From the NCBI RefSeq assembly GCF_024347575.1, contig NZ_AP025505.1, forward strand, positions 248,001 to 312,000: 64,000 bases of DNA, given 5' to 3'. The notes under the pieces are model-generated. The model was not told where the DNA came from. It saw only the letters and a list, made by a program, of their open reading frames with translations, and did no database searches. This DNA comes from Vibrio pelagius. Lineage in GTDB: Bacteria > Pseudomonadota > Gammaproteobacteria > Enterobacterales > Vibrionaceae. Positions 44,157 through 53,781 of this stretch are shown piece by piece. The position numbers were made by a program, and so were the translations under genes. Within the stretch, counting starts at the first letter, position 1, and every line of letters starts with the position of its first letter.

Positions 44157-45170
44157 TTAGTCCTTTATAGTGGCTGTACTAACAGAAGAACGTTTTACCA
44201 GTATGGGCATAAACAACTTGTGTTCTTTCAGTTGTGTCTGTTCTTTGTTTACGAGCTGTAGTGACAGTTTCACTGCCTCGTCCGCCATCACTTGGATAGG
44301 GTAGCGAATGGTCGTTAAACGCGGGTAGATATAGCGTGCAATATGGCCGTCATCGAAACCTATCACTGACATATCTTCAGGGATGCGAACCCCATTTTCT
44401 TGAAGTAGTGTCATACATCCCGCAGCCATAGAGTCGTTATAAGTCGCGACGGCTGTGATCGGTGTATTTCTGGTCATTAGGTCGACCATGGCTTGTTCGC
44501 CACCGGTTTCATCGGGTTCACCGTATTGAATGTACTCTTCACGTGGTTCAATATCATTGTCTCGCAGGGCATCGAGATAGCCTTCAAGACGGTCGCGAGC
44601 GTCATCAATATCATGGCTCGAACAAAGGTAACCAATATGTTTGTGGCCGTTACGAATAAGGTGCTCAGTAGCGATGTAAGAGCCTTGACGATTATCTAGC
44701 GCGATACATCGTGGCGCAATATTATCCACAACTCGATTGATGATGACCATACCGGGGATCTCTTCAGAAAGCTTAGTAAGCTCTTCATCAGACATACCTT
44801 TACTGTGCACGACTAATGATTCACAGCGACTGTTGATTAGAAGGTTGATGGCATTGCGCTCTTTCGTGGCGTCATGGTAACCACTGCCCACCAGCAGCTG
44901 TTTTTCTTGCTCACTTGCAATCGTGTCTATAGCTTTGATCATCGAGCCGAAAAATGGCGCCGACATATCATTGACCAATACGCCTATCGCGTTAGAGGAC
45001 TTGCTAACGAGTGCTCGTGCATTGGCATTGGGGCGGTACCCCAGTTTTTCCATTGCTTTTTTCACAGCAACAATTGCTGCTTCACTGGTGTGGGGGGCAT
45101 TATTGAGCACTCGAGAAGTGGTAGCGATCGATACGCCAGCTTCTCTTGCGACATCTTTTATGGTGGCCAT
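44157..45170 (-). CDS. LacI/GalR-family transcriptional regulator
   Basis: The 337-residue regulator has an N-terminal LacI helix-turn-helix (MATIKDVAREAGVSIATTSR, then VLNNAPHTSEAAIVAVKKAM) and a periplasmic-binding-like effector domain (about 60-330). The N-terminal half resembles GalR/GalS. It is located at the border of the galactan locus, so a galactose-type ligand is plausible. It may control the galactanase gene and its own operon with the downstream transporter. Confidence 0.9.
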   Translation of the reverse strand: MATIKDVAREAGVSIATTSRVLNNAPHTSEAAIVAVKKAMEKLGYRPNANARALVSKSSNAIGVLVNDMSAPFFGSMIKAIDTIASEQEKQLLVGSGYHDATKERNAINLLINSRCESLVVHSKGMSDEELTKLSEEIPGMVIINRVVDNIAPRCIALDNRQGSYIATEHLIRNGHKHIGYLCSSHDIDDARDRLEGYLDALRDNDIEPREEYIQYGEPDETGGEQAMVDLMTRNTPITAVATYNDSMAAGCMTLLQENGVRIPEDMSVIGFDDGHIARYIYPRLTTIRYPIQVMADEAVKLSLQLVNKEQTQLKEHKLFMPILVKRSSVSTATIKD

Positions 45171-45423
45171 AAGGAACTCAGAAACTAATTATTTTGAGCT
45201 ATTTAACAATGTGTAGCAGTTTAACTCAAACAGTTAAGTAATAATTTCCACTACGCATCAAGAATTTAGACGAAAAGCGTTAGCCGAGGTCCTACATTCA
45301 CGGTATATCGCCAAGCTAGCGTTGATACAATGCCAACTTGGCTTGTTGGTGATAAACGTGTTTCTTCCGTTTTGAATGTAACCCTATAGTTATAAAGGGG
45401 GTTGTACATTACTCTACTGTTAG

Positions 45424-46422
45424 CTATTCAAGAAAAGCATCAAGCGCTTGAGTCGGTTGGCGAGTATTTGGATCCCATGCTCCTAAAGTATAACCTTGCC
45501 AACTATAGGCTTGTGGCTCCCAATAGAAAATCCCTGTGCCTTTATTTTGATTCACACTACGTACTTTTTGGATCATATCAGCGACGATAGCCTTTGCCTC
45601 GGGTTCGTCCCAAGGTACGCCAATTTCAGTGATCATCACTTCCGATCCATAGCGCTCGACCATATCATTGAGATTTGAGAGGCATTGATCGTTTGCTTCT
45701 TGCCAAGTAAGCCCAGTCGCATTCTTAGGATAGGATGACGCGCCAATGACATCCCACCAAGCACTGTTCGATTGCAAACCATCAAGAATCCATCGGAAAT
45801 TAGCATTGTCGTGGCAGTTGGCTAAATGAACAATGACTTTAGCATCTGGGAATACTTCCTTAGCCGCGTTACGTCCACTATTAAATAGCCAAGCGTAGTT
45901 ACGCATATTTATAGAAGCCATCCCTTCATTCCATAGCATTCCGTTGTTGGTTTCATTGCCTACTTGAATCCATTTTGGTGTTATACCTGCTGCTTTCAAG
46001 GTGTTGAGTGAGTCTCTAGTGTAAGTCCATACTTGTTCCATTAAATCTTCGAAGCTCAGTTGTTGCCATGCAGCAGGTTTCCATTGATTTCCTGGATCTG
46101 CCCAAGTGTCGCTATAGTGGAAGTCAATCATCACATCCATATTTGCGTCTTTGGCCCACTGCGCTTTGACAATGACATCATCCATCGAACTATAGTAACC
46201 ATCACTGGGGTCAACCCAAACACGAAGGCGCACGGCATTCATGCCATGATCTCTTAATATTGAGAGAACATCTTGTTTATATCCCCAATCATTAAAGAAC
46301 TCATAGCCAGCGTCTTCCATCTGAGTTATCCAACTAATATCTGCACCTTTAGTAAATGCATGAGAATAGCTTGAGGCCATTAATGAGCCGAAGATAATTA
46401 TTGATTTTAAGGTCTTTTTCAT
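45424..46422 (-). CDS. Secreted GH53 endo-beta-1,4-galactanase
   Basis: The 332-residue enzyme has a signal peptide (MKKTLKSIIIFGSLMASSYS..HA) and the GH53 TIM barrel. The acid/base is Glu157 in IQVGNETNNGMLW and the nucleophile Glu266 in MITEIGVPW. RLRVWVDPSDGYY and MIDFHYSDTWADPG are typical of the family. It cuts beta-1,4-galactan into oligosaccharides. The signal peptide and lack of lipobox suggest secretion or a free periplasmic location, whereas the second GH53 (52549) is a lipoprotein. Confidence 0.93.
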   Translation of the reverse strand: MKKTLKSIIIFGSLMASSYSHAFTKGADISWITQMEDAGYEFFNDWGYKQDVLSILRDHGMNAVRLRVWVDPSDGYYSSMDDVIVKAQWAKDANMDVMIDFHYSDTWADPGNQWKPAAWQQLSFEDLMEQVWTYTRDSLNTLKAAGITPKWIQVGNETNNGMLWNEGMASINMRNYAWLFNSGRNAAKEVFPDAKVIVHLANCHDNANFRWILDGLQSNSAWWDVIGASSYPKNATGLTWQEANDQCLSNLNDMVERYGSEVMITEIGVPWDEPEAKAIVADMIQKVRSVNQNKGTGIFYWEPQAYSWQGYTLGAWDPNTRQPTQALDAFLE

Positions 46423-46452
46423 CGTTTCACCGTTTTTATATTCACGTTTTAG

Positions 46453-46472
46453 TTGCGTTTAACGTTAACAAT
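46453..46472. promoter_or_regulatory. Candidate LacI-type operator upstream of GH53
   Basis: TTGCGTTTAACGTTAACAAT contains the palindromic core TTAACGTTAA, similar in size and symmetry to LacI-family operators. It lies 31-50 bases before the GH53 start. Confidence 0.5.
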
Positions 46473-46559
46473 ATAGCAACGGACTTTTCCCCGAGGTTCG
46501 GGATTAAAGTGTTAGTGAGGATTTTTATAAACTTATGTTGGTAGTTGTGATTATGGATT

Positions 46560-46589
46560 AATTATCTAGGTAAATTTACCTAGATAATT
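46560..46589. repeat. Perfect 30-bp palindrome, possible operator
   Basis: The bases AATTATCTAGGTAAA are followed at once by their exact inverse complement, with no loop. It lies about 140 bases before the GH53 start and 54 bases after the EbgR-like gene stop. There is no T run, so a terminator is unlikely; a dimeric regulator site fits better. Confidence 0.6.
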
Positions 46590-46642
46590 GTGAATAAAGT
46601 CCAAATAAAAATGTCAAATCAATATTATAAATTCAGTCTAAA

Positions 46643-47659
<1,017 letters not shown>

Positions 47660-47727
47660 CTATATTGATGTTATATAACGGATTTATCGTGCCAAAGAGC
47701 ATTGGAATGCTCCTTGGCATAACAGTA

Positions 47728-48831
47728 CTAATGCGTTGATTGTACGGAATTAAATGTAATGGCGTTTCCATCAGGTTCAAAAATGTGTAAATGGGAAGGT
47801 GATGTAAATAACGAAATTGACTCTCCGGGCTGGATTTGTGTATCCCCATGATGAAGGTATTTGAAGTCATCTACGCCACCACATTGGCCAAAGATGTATG
47901 TCATTCCACCTAATCTCTCAACCACTTCGCATTGGAACGCGAGTGAGATCATTTCTGGCTTGGTCGTCAGATGCTCTGGTCTAATACCTAGAGTTAGTCT
48001 TCTACCTGATTCCATTTGAGCTGAACTTATCGGCAAGGTGATAGAATGACCTACATCCAAGCTTACGGTTAAGCTGCTTTCATCCCATGCTTCAACAGTA
48101 CAAGGAAGAAAGTTCATCTTCGGTGAACCAATAAATCCGGCAACAAATCTGTTGATAGGGTTATGGTAGAGATCCATTGGTGAGCCAACTTGCTCAACTT
48201 TCCCATCACGAAGCACAACGATTTTATCCGCTAGAGTCATGGCTTCAACTTGATCATGCGTTACGTAGATCATCGTCGATTTCAGCTCTTGATGTAGCTT
48301 TGCGATGTGTAGACGCATATCTACACGTAATTCTGCATCAAGGTTTGATAGAGGTTCATCGAATAAAAATACTTTAGGATCTCTCACGATAGCACGACCG
48401 ATAGCAACGCGCTGACGTTGGCCTCCTGACAGTTGGGCAGGTTTACGATCGAGCAGATGTTCCAACTGTAGCGCCTTTCCGACTAACTGTACTTTTTTAT
48501 CACGTTCTTCTTTAGGTACTTTGTTTACTTTTAGTGAGTACCCCATATTTTCTGCCACAGTCATATGTGGGTATAGTGCATAAGATTGGAACACCATCGC
48601 CACCCCTCTTTCTGATGGTGGAGTGTCGTTAACGACATTGCCCGAGATAGATATTGCTCCATCACTGATGTCTTCCAGGCCGGCAATCATGCGCAAGAGC
48701 GTTGATTTGCCACAGCCCGATGGGCCAACAAACACCACAAACTCGCCTTCTTCTATCGACAAGTTTACGTTGTGAATGGTTTGGGTATCGTCAAAACGTT
48801 TTACGACATTGGATAATTGAATCGAAGACAT
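47728..48831 (-). CDS. MalK/MsmK-type ABC transporter ATPase
   Basis: The 367-residue ATPase has Walker A FVGPSGCGKSTLLRMIAGL, signature LSGGQRQRVAIGRAIV, Walker B KVFLFDEPLSNLDA, and switch His in IYVTHDQVEAMTLAD. A C-terminal TOBE-like regulatory domain occupies about 235-367. It powers the binding protein and permeases transcribed divergently from 49049. Expression is opposite to the other transporter genes but shares the promoter region. Confidence 0.93.
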   Translation of the reverse strand: MSSIQLSNVVKRFDDTQTIHNVNLSIEEGEFVVFVGPSGCGKSTLLRMIAGLEDISDGAISISGNVVNDTPPSERGVAMVFQSYALYPHMTVAENMGYSLKVNKVPKEERDKKVQLVGKALQLEHLLDRKPAQLSGGQRQRVAIGRAIVRDPKVFLFDEPLSNLDAELRVDMRLHIAKLHQELKSTMIYVTHDQVEAMTLADKIVVLRDGKVEQVGSPMDLYHNPINRFVAGFIGSPKMNFLPCTVEAWDESSLTVSLDVGHSITLPISSAQMESGRRLTLGIRPEHLTTKPEMISLAFQCEVVERLGGMTYIFGQCGGVDDFKYLHHGDTQIQPGESISLFTSPSHLHIFEPDGNAITFNSVQSTH

Positions 48832-48939
48832 TTTTAAATTCCTCTTAATGATAATAAATAAAGTGTGTGACCCAACTCGTCTTTTATTTAGTAAATTTTA
48901 TTTTTACTTGTTTGTTTTATCACAATAACTACTAGATAT

Positions 48940-48955
48940 AGTGATTTAAATCACA
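48940..48955. promoter_or_regulatory. CRP-binding site in the divergent promoter region
   Basis: AGTGATTTAAATCACA matches the CRP consensus TGTGA-N6-TCACA in all but the first base and is a near-perfect palindrome. It lies about 95 bases before the binding-protein gene and 109 bases before the ATPase gene, so catabolite control of both transcripts is expected. Confidence 0.8.
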
Positions 48956-49048
48956 TCGGCGAATCGTCTGTATGGAAAAAATAACATAAAGGAGCATATT
49001 TGCACCATAAATTTTATTTATACCAAAAACTAAAAGGCGTGAAATTTT

Positions 49049-50284
49049 ATGGATAATAATAAATTTAGTAAAAAACTTTCTGCTCTCGCAGTTACTGCTC
49101 TATTTTGTTCGCCAATGGCATTGGCACAGCAAACCTTATTAGTTTGGGAAGACATTCAAAAGTCTTTTGGTAATGAAGAAGCGGTAGCCGCTTTTGAAAA
49201 ACTGCATGATGTGAAAGTGAATGTGCTTGAAATGCCATATGGTGGTCAGGTTGAATCGTTACGTATGGACGGACCCGCAGGCACTGGCCCTGACGTTGTC
49301 TTGATTCCTCATGATCAGATTGGAGGTGCAGTAATCCAAGGTTTACTGGCACCAATGAAGGTTGATAAAGCCGTTACTGATACATTTAGCCAGTCCTCTA
49401 TTAACGCTTTGACATACAATGGCGTGCTCTATGGTCTACCAAAATCAGTTGAAACCGTATTTATGGTTTACAACAAAGACCTTATTTCCGCACTTCCTGA
49501 AACACTGGACGAAATATACGAATTGTCTAAAAAGTTCCGTGAGGAAGGTAAATATGGTTTGCTGGCAAAATGGGATGAGCTTTATTACACCTACGGAATT
49601 TTAAATGGTATGGGGGGGGATGTTTTCGCTAAAAAAGATGATGGTTCTTATGATCCAAATAAAATATTACTGAATACCCCAGGAGCTGTAGAAGGCGCAA
49701 ACTTCATCCAGAAGTTTTACGAATCTAAGGTGTTTCCAACTGGCATCATAGGCAATAACGGACTAAATGCAATCGATTCACTATTCACGTCGGGTAAAGC
49801 CGCGATTGTTCAAACCGGTCCTTGGGCGCTACAACCCTACAAAGAGGCAGGCATTAACTACGGTGTAGCACCTCTTCCAAAACTGCCATCTGGTGAGCAA
49901 ATGGGTTCATTTATGGGAGTGAAGAGTTACAGTGTTTCTACTTTCTCGAAAAACAAACCTCTCGCGCAAGAGTTTATTACATTCGTCAATAACTATGACA
50001 ACGCCAAGCACCGCTTTGAGCTAACAGGAGAAGTTCCCGCTGTGACAAAATTGGTGGACGATCCTGTTATTAAAAATGATCCAGGAGCAAGCGCAGTTGC
50101 GATGCAATCCATTCACGCTACGTCGATGCCTTCCATTCCAGAAATGAACGAAGTGTGGGGCCCTGCCAATAGTGCACTTCAGTTGATTGCAACCAATAAA
50201 CAAGATGCGAAAAGTGCACTCGACTCTGCAGTAGACAGCATCAATATGCAAATTGAAGCTAACCACGCAATGATGGGTCAATAA
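49049..50284 (+). CDS. Maltose-type sugar-binding protein (GanS-like)
   Basis: The 411-residue periplasmic solute-binding protein has a signal peptide ending SPMALA-QQ. The MalE-like core includes TLLVWEDIQKSFGNEEAVAA, PAGTGPDVVLIPHDQIGGAV and AAIVQTGPWALQPYKEAGIN, the last being the typical hinge and sugar-contacting segment. The neighbours point to galacto-oligosaccharides from galactan as ligand. It is first of a rightward operon. Confidence 0.9.
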   Translation: MDNNKFSKKLSALAVTALFCSPMALAQQTLLVWEDIQKSFGNEEAVAAFEKLHDVKVNVLEMPYGGQVESLRMDGPAGTGPDVVLIPHDQIGGAVIQGLLAPMKVDKAVTDTFSQSSINALTYNGVLYGLPKSVETVFMVYNKDLISALPETLDEIYELSKKFREEGKYGLLAKWDELYYTYGILNGMGGDVFAKKDDGSYDPNKILLNTPGAVEGANFIQKFYESKVFPTGIIGNNGLNAIDSLFTSGKAAIVQTGPWALQPYKEAGINYGVAPLPKLPSGEQMGSFMGVKSYSVSTFSKNKPLAQEFITFVNNYDNAKHRFELTGEVPAVTKLVDDPVIKNDPGASAVAMQSIHATSMPSIPEMNEVWGPANSALQLIATNKQDAKSALDSAVDSINMQIEANHAMMGQ

Positions 50285-50298
50285 TTCAAAGGTATTGT

Positions 50299-50354
50299 TC
50301 TGGCGAAAGCGATTGTCAGCCCTAGTTGTTCGTCTAGGGCTGAAAGACGCCAGA
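50299..50354 (+). terminator. Nested stem-loop between binding-protein and permease genes
   Basis: CAGCCCTAG and CTAGGGCTG form a perfect inner stem; TCTGGCG and CGCCAGA form an outer stem. As between malE and malF, such a structure can stabilise the upstream mRNA and reduce permease expression. No T run follows. Confidence 0.7.
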
Positions 50355-50380
50355 AGTTTTCCGAAATGGAGTTGTAAGTG

Positions 50381-51685
50381 ATGTCTGACATGAGTGAACA
50401 TTTTGAGCATAACTCGGGGTTATATCGATCCCAACGGTTTACTGCCTCCTTGCTTGCGCTGGTTCCTGGCTTTGGTCAATTTTATAACCGACAGTTTGTG
50501 AAAGGCATGATGTTCTTCATCTTGCTAACCAGTTTTTATGCAGTAACTCGTGATTTTATTACCCACGGTATGTGGGGTCTTGTAACACTTGGCGAAAACC
50601 TACCAGAGGACAACTCAGTTTTCCTACTTGCAGAAGGTATCATTGCTTCGCTAGTGGTCGTATTTGGTTTAGCGGTTTATGTACTCAGTATTACAGACGC
50701 CTATAAAAATGGTCAACGTCTCGATGAAGGCCGTTCATTGAACTCACTGCGTGTTCAGTATCGCAATGTTATCAATGCTGGCTTCCCATATCTGATGATA
50801 AGTCCTGGTTTTATCCTTTTAGTCTTTGTTGTTGTTTTTCCGATCATCTTTGGTTTTGCGATTGGGTTTACTAACTACAACCTTTATAACTCACCGCCAG
50901 CGAAACTGGTTGATTGGGTTGGATTGAAGAACTTCTTTAACATTTTCCAAATTAATTTGTGGCGCAACACCTTTATTGATGTTTTGCAGTGGACTGTTGT
51001 TTGGACACTAGTTGCATCGACATTGCAATGCACAGTAGGAGTTCTGTTGGCAATTTTGGTAAACCAAAAAGACCTTAAATTTAAACCTTTGATCCGTACT
51101 ATTTTTATTCTTCCTTGGGCGGTACCTGGCTTTGTTACCATCCTCATTTTTACAGGGATGTTTAACGACAGCTTTGGTGTTATCAACAACGTGATTCTCG
51201 ACTTCTTTGGTATTGAGCCCAAAGCTTGGCTCACAGACCCGTTCTGGACGAAAGTCGCGCTTATCATGATCCAAACCTGGCTAGGTTTCCCATTTGTATT
51301 CGCCATGACAACGGGGGTCCTACAGGCAATTCCTAACGATCTTTATGAAGCAGCCACAATGGACGGTGCAAGCAAGTTTCAGCAGTTACGGACCATCACT
51401 TTACCGTTGGTTCTATACTCAATCGCTCCAATTTTGATTACACAATACACGTTTAATTTTAATAATTTCAATATTATTTATCTGTTTAACAATGGTGGTC
51501 CTGCTGTCATTGGTAGTAACGCAGCCGGAACCGATATCTTGGTGTCATGGATTTACAAACTGACGATGTCTTCATCGCAATACGGTATTGCCTCTGCCAT
51601 CACTTTATTGCTGTCGATTTTCGTTGTGGGTATTGCTCTCTGGCAATTCCGTATGACTAAGTCATTCAAAGAAGAGGCGAGATAA
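50381..51685 (+). CDS. MalF-type permease (GanP-like)
   Basis: The product (about 434 residues from ATG 50381, GGAG upstream) is a binding-protein-dependent permease with about eight membrane helices. The EAA loop YEAATMDGASKFQQLRTITL faces the ATPase. The N-terminus has the extra helices also seen in Bacillus MdxF/GanP (RFTASLLALVPGFGQFYNRQ). It forms the inner-membrane channel with the MalG-like protein 4 bases later. Confidence 0.92.
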   Translation: MSDMSEHFEHNSGLYRSQRFTASLLALVPGFGQFYNRQFVKGMMFFILLTSFYAVTRDFITHGMWGLVTLGENLPEDNSVFLLAEGIIASLVVVFGLAVYVLSITDAYKNGQRLDEGRSLNSLRVQYRNVINAGFPYLMISPGFILLVFVVVFPIIFGFAIGFTNYNLYNSPPAKLVDWVGLKNFFNIFQINLWRNTFIDVLQWTVVWTLVASTLQCTVGVLLAILVNQKDLKFKPLIRTIFILPWAVPGFVTILIFTGMFNDSFGVINNVILDFFGIEPKAWLTDPFWTKVALIMIQTWLGFPFVFAMTTGVLQAIPNDLYEAATMDGASKFQQLRTITLPLVLYSIAPILITQYTFNFNNFNIIYLFNNGGPAVIGSNAAGTDILVSWIYKLTMSSSQYGIASAITLLLSIFVVGIALWQFRMTKSFKEEAR

Positions 51686-51689
51686 CAAA

Positions 51690-52532
51690 ATGAGTATTAA
51701 ACGCAGTAATCGCATCCGATTGACATTGAGTTATGGCCTGATTCTGTTGGTATCAGTGATCATTATTTACCCATTAGTGTGGACAGTTGGTGCGTCCTTC
51801 TATCCTGGTAACAGTATCATGGGGGAGTCTATATTCCCGGACAACCCAACTCTGAGTCACTATGCAACCTTGTTTGCAAATGACAAAGTGGCTTACCTGA
51901 CCTGGTTCTGGAATAGCTTGAAAATCAGCTTTTTAACCATGGTGCTTACGCTTATCAGTGTGTCATGTACGTCATATGCATTTTCACGCTTTCGCTTTAA
52001 AGGCAGAAAAAATGGTCTAATGCTGTTTCTTCTCTTGCAGATGATTCCGCAATTTTCCGCTCTAATTGCGATATTTGTTCTGGCACAGATGTTGGGGTTG
52101 ATTAATAGCCATCTCGCATTAGTACTGGTTTATGTTGGCGGTATGATTCCGATGAATACATATTTAATGAAAGGCTACTTGGACGCGATACCAAAAGATC
52201 TGGATGAGTCAGCAAAGATGGACGGTGCGAGTAATATTCGCATATTCCTGGAGATTATATTACCTATTTCAAAACCAATCATTGCAGTAGTTGCATTATT
52301 CTCTTTCACGGGACCACTTGGTGATTTTATTCTAGCAACAACCATTTTAAGAACGCCTGAAAATTATACGTTACCTATCGGTTTATATAATTTAGTCGTG
52401 GAAAAGATGGGAGCAAGTTATACCACATATGCAGCAGGTGCTGTGCTCATTTCAATACCTGTAGCACTTCTTTATCTATCATTGCAAAAATACTTTGTAT
52501 CCGGTTTAACAGCAGGTAGTACAAAAGGCTAA
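51690..52532 (+). CDS. MalG-type permease (GanQ-like)
   Basis: The 280-residue permease has six membrane helices and the EAA loop LDESAKMDGASNIRIFLEII. It starts 4 bases after the previous stop, with GAGG ahead of the ATG. It pairs with the MalF-like permease. Confidence 0.93.
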   Translation: MSIKRSNRIRLTLSYGLILLVSVIIIYPLVWTVGASFYPGNSIMGESIFPDNPTLSHYATLFANDKVAYLTWFWNSLKISFLTMVLTLISVSCTSYAFSRFRFKGRKNGLMLFLLLQMIPQFSALIAIFVLAQMLGLINSHLALVLVYVGGMIPMNTYLMKGYLDAIPKDLDESAKMDGASNIRIFLEIILPISKPIIAVVALFSFTGPLGDFILATTILRTPENYTLPIGLYNLVVEKMGASYTTYAAGAVLISIPVALLYLSLQKYFVSGLTAGSTKG

Positions 52533-52548
52533 TACTAGAGAGAAAGAC

Positions 52549-53781
52549 ATGAATAATAAATTTAAGGTTGCACTTATTAGTGCGGCAGTGGCTTTGGCTG
52601 GCTGTCAATCAGTAAATTCTTCAAATAACAGTAGCACTAACTCTGATACTGACTCGGATAAGCTTGTTATAACTGCACCAAATTTGAGATCTGACTTTAT
52701 TCGAGGTATGGATATTTCCATGTTGCCTGAAATAGAAAAATTAGGTGGAAAGTATTATCAAGATGGAAATGAAGAAGATCTGATTAAAATACTAAAAAAT
52801 AATGGTGTTAACTCTATCCGCGCTCGTTTGTGGGTCGATCCAGCGTCTGCTACAGGTGAAGTATTTGGTGGCGGCAATAACACGTTAGAGCGTTCTATAG
52901 AGCTTGGTAAACGCGCACAAGAAAACGATATGTCATTCCTATTGGATATCCATTACAGCGACTTTTGGGCGGACCCTAAAAAGCAACAAAAACCGAAAGA
53001 GTGGGATCAACTTACGTTTGAGAACCTCACACAGAAAGTTTACGACTACACGACACAAGTGATGAAAGCACACCAAGCTGCAGGTGTCGTGCCTGATATG
53101 GTGCAAGTTGGTAACGAACTGAATGGTGGCATGCTTTGGCCTGAAGGTAAAAGTTGGGGTCAAGATGGTAAGGAATTCGACCGTCTATCACTCCTTTTAA
53201 AAAGTGGCATCCAAGCGGTACACGACAACGACAGTGGTAAAGACATTCAAATTATGTTGCACCTCGCAGAAGCAGGTGACAACGGGCTCTTCCGTTGGTG
53301 GTTTGATGAAATCACCCAACGTGGTGTCGATTTTGATGTGATTGGTATGTCTTATTACCCGTGGTGGCATGGTCCAATTGACAAAGTAAAGGCCAACATG
53401 AATGACGTCATTAGTCGTTACAACAAGCCTATCGTCTTGGTCGAAACGTCTTTCCCATTTACCACTGATAACGGCGATTCATTAGCTAATAGTTACTCCG
53501 AGGCCGGTCCGATTGAGGGGTACAGTGTGTCAATCGAGGGGCAAGCACAATATCTGTCCGACATGATGATGTTGCTGAATGAGTTACCTAACGAGCAAGG
53601 TTTAGGAATTTATTATTGGGAGCCTGCATGGTTGCCAATCGATGGAGCTACTTGGTCAACGGGCGCTGGTATGGACTATAGCGGGGATAAGTGGGATATG
53701 GGCAACTCATGGGAAAACCAAGCATTGTTTGATTTTGAAGGCAACGCTCTACCGTCATTGAAAGTATTTAAAGGTCAATAA
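52549..53781 (+). CDS. Lipoprotein GH53 endo-beta-1,4-galactanase
   Basis: The 410-residue enzyme has a lipobox LAGC with Cys19, a Ser/Asn-rich linker (about 20-38), and a GH53 barrel. The acid/base is Glu190 in VQVGNELNGGMLW and the nucleophile Glu299 in VLVETSFPF. A membrane anchor would place it where imported galactan fragments are cut for the transporter, or on the cell surface. The stop shares one base with the next start, showing translational coupling. Another GH53 is at 45424-46422. Confidence 0.93.
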   Translation: MNNKFKVALISAAVALAGCQSVNSSNNSSTNSDTDSDKLVITAPNLRSDFIRGMDISMLPEIEKLGGKYYQDGNEEDLIKILKNNGVNSIRARLWVDPASATGEVFGGGNNTLERSIELGKRAQENDMSFLLDIHYSDFWADPKKQQKPKEWDQLTFENLTQKVYDYTTQVMKAHQAAGVVPDMVQVGNELNGGMLWPEGKSWGQDGKEFDRLSLLLKSGIQAVHDNDSGKDIQIMLHLAEAGDNGLFRWWFDEITQRGVDFDVIGMSYYPWWHGPIDKVKANMNDVISRYNKPIVLVETSFPFTTDNGDSLANSYSEAGPIEGYSVSIEGQAQYLSDMMMLLNELPNEQGLGIYYWEPAWLPIDGATWSTGAGMDYSGDKWDMGNSWENQALFDFEGNALPSLKVFKGQ

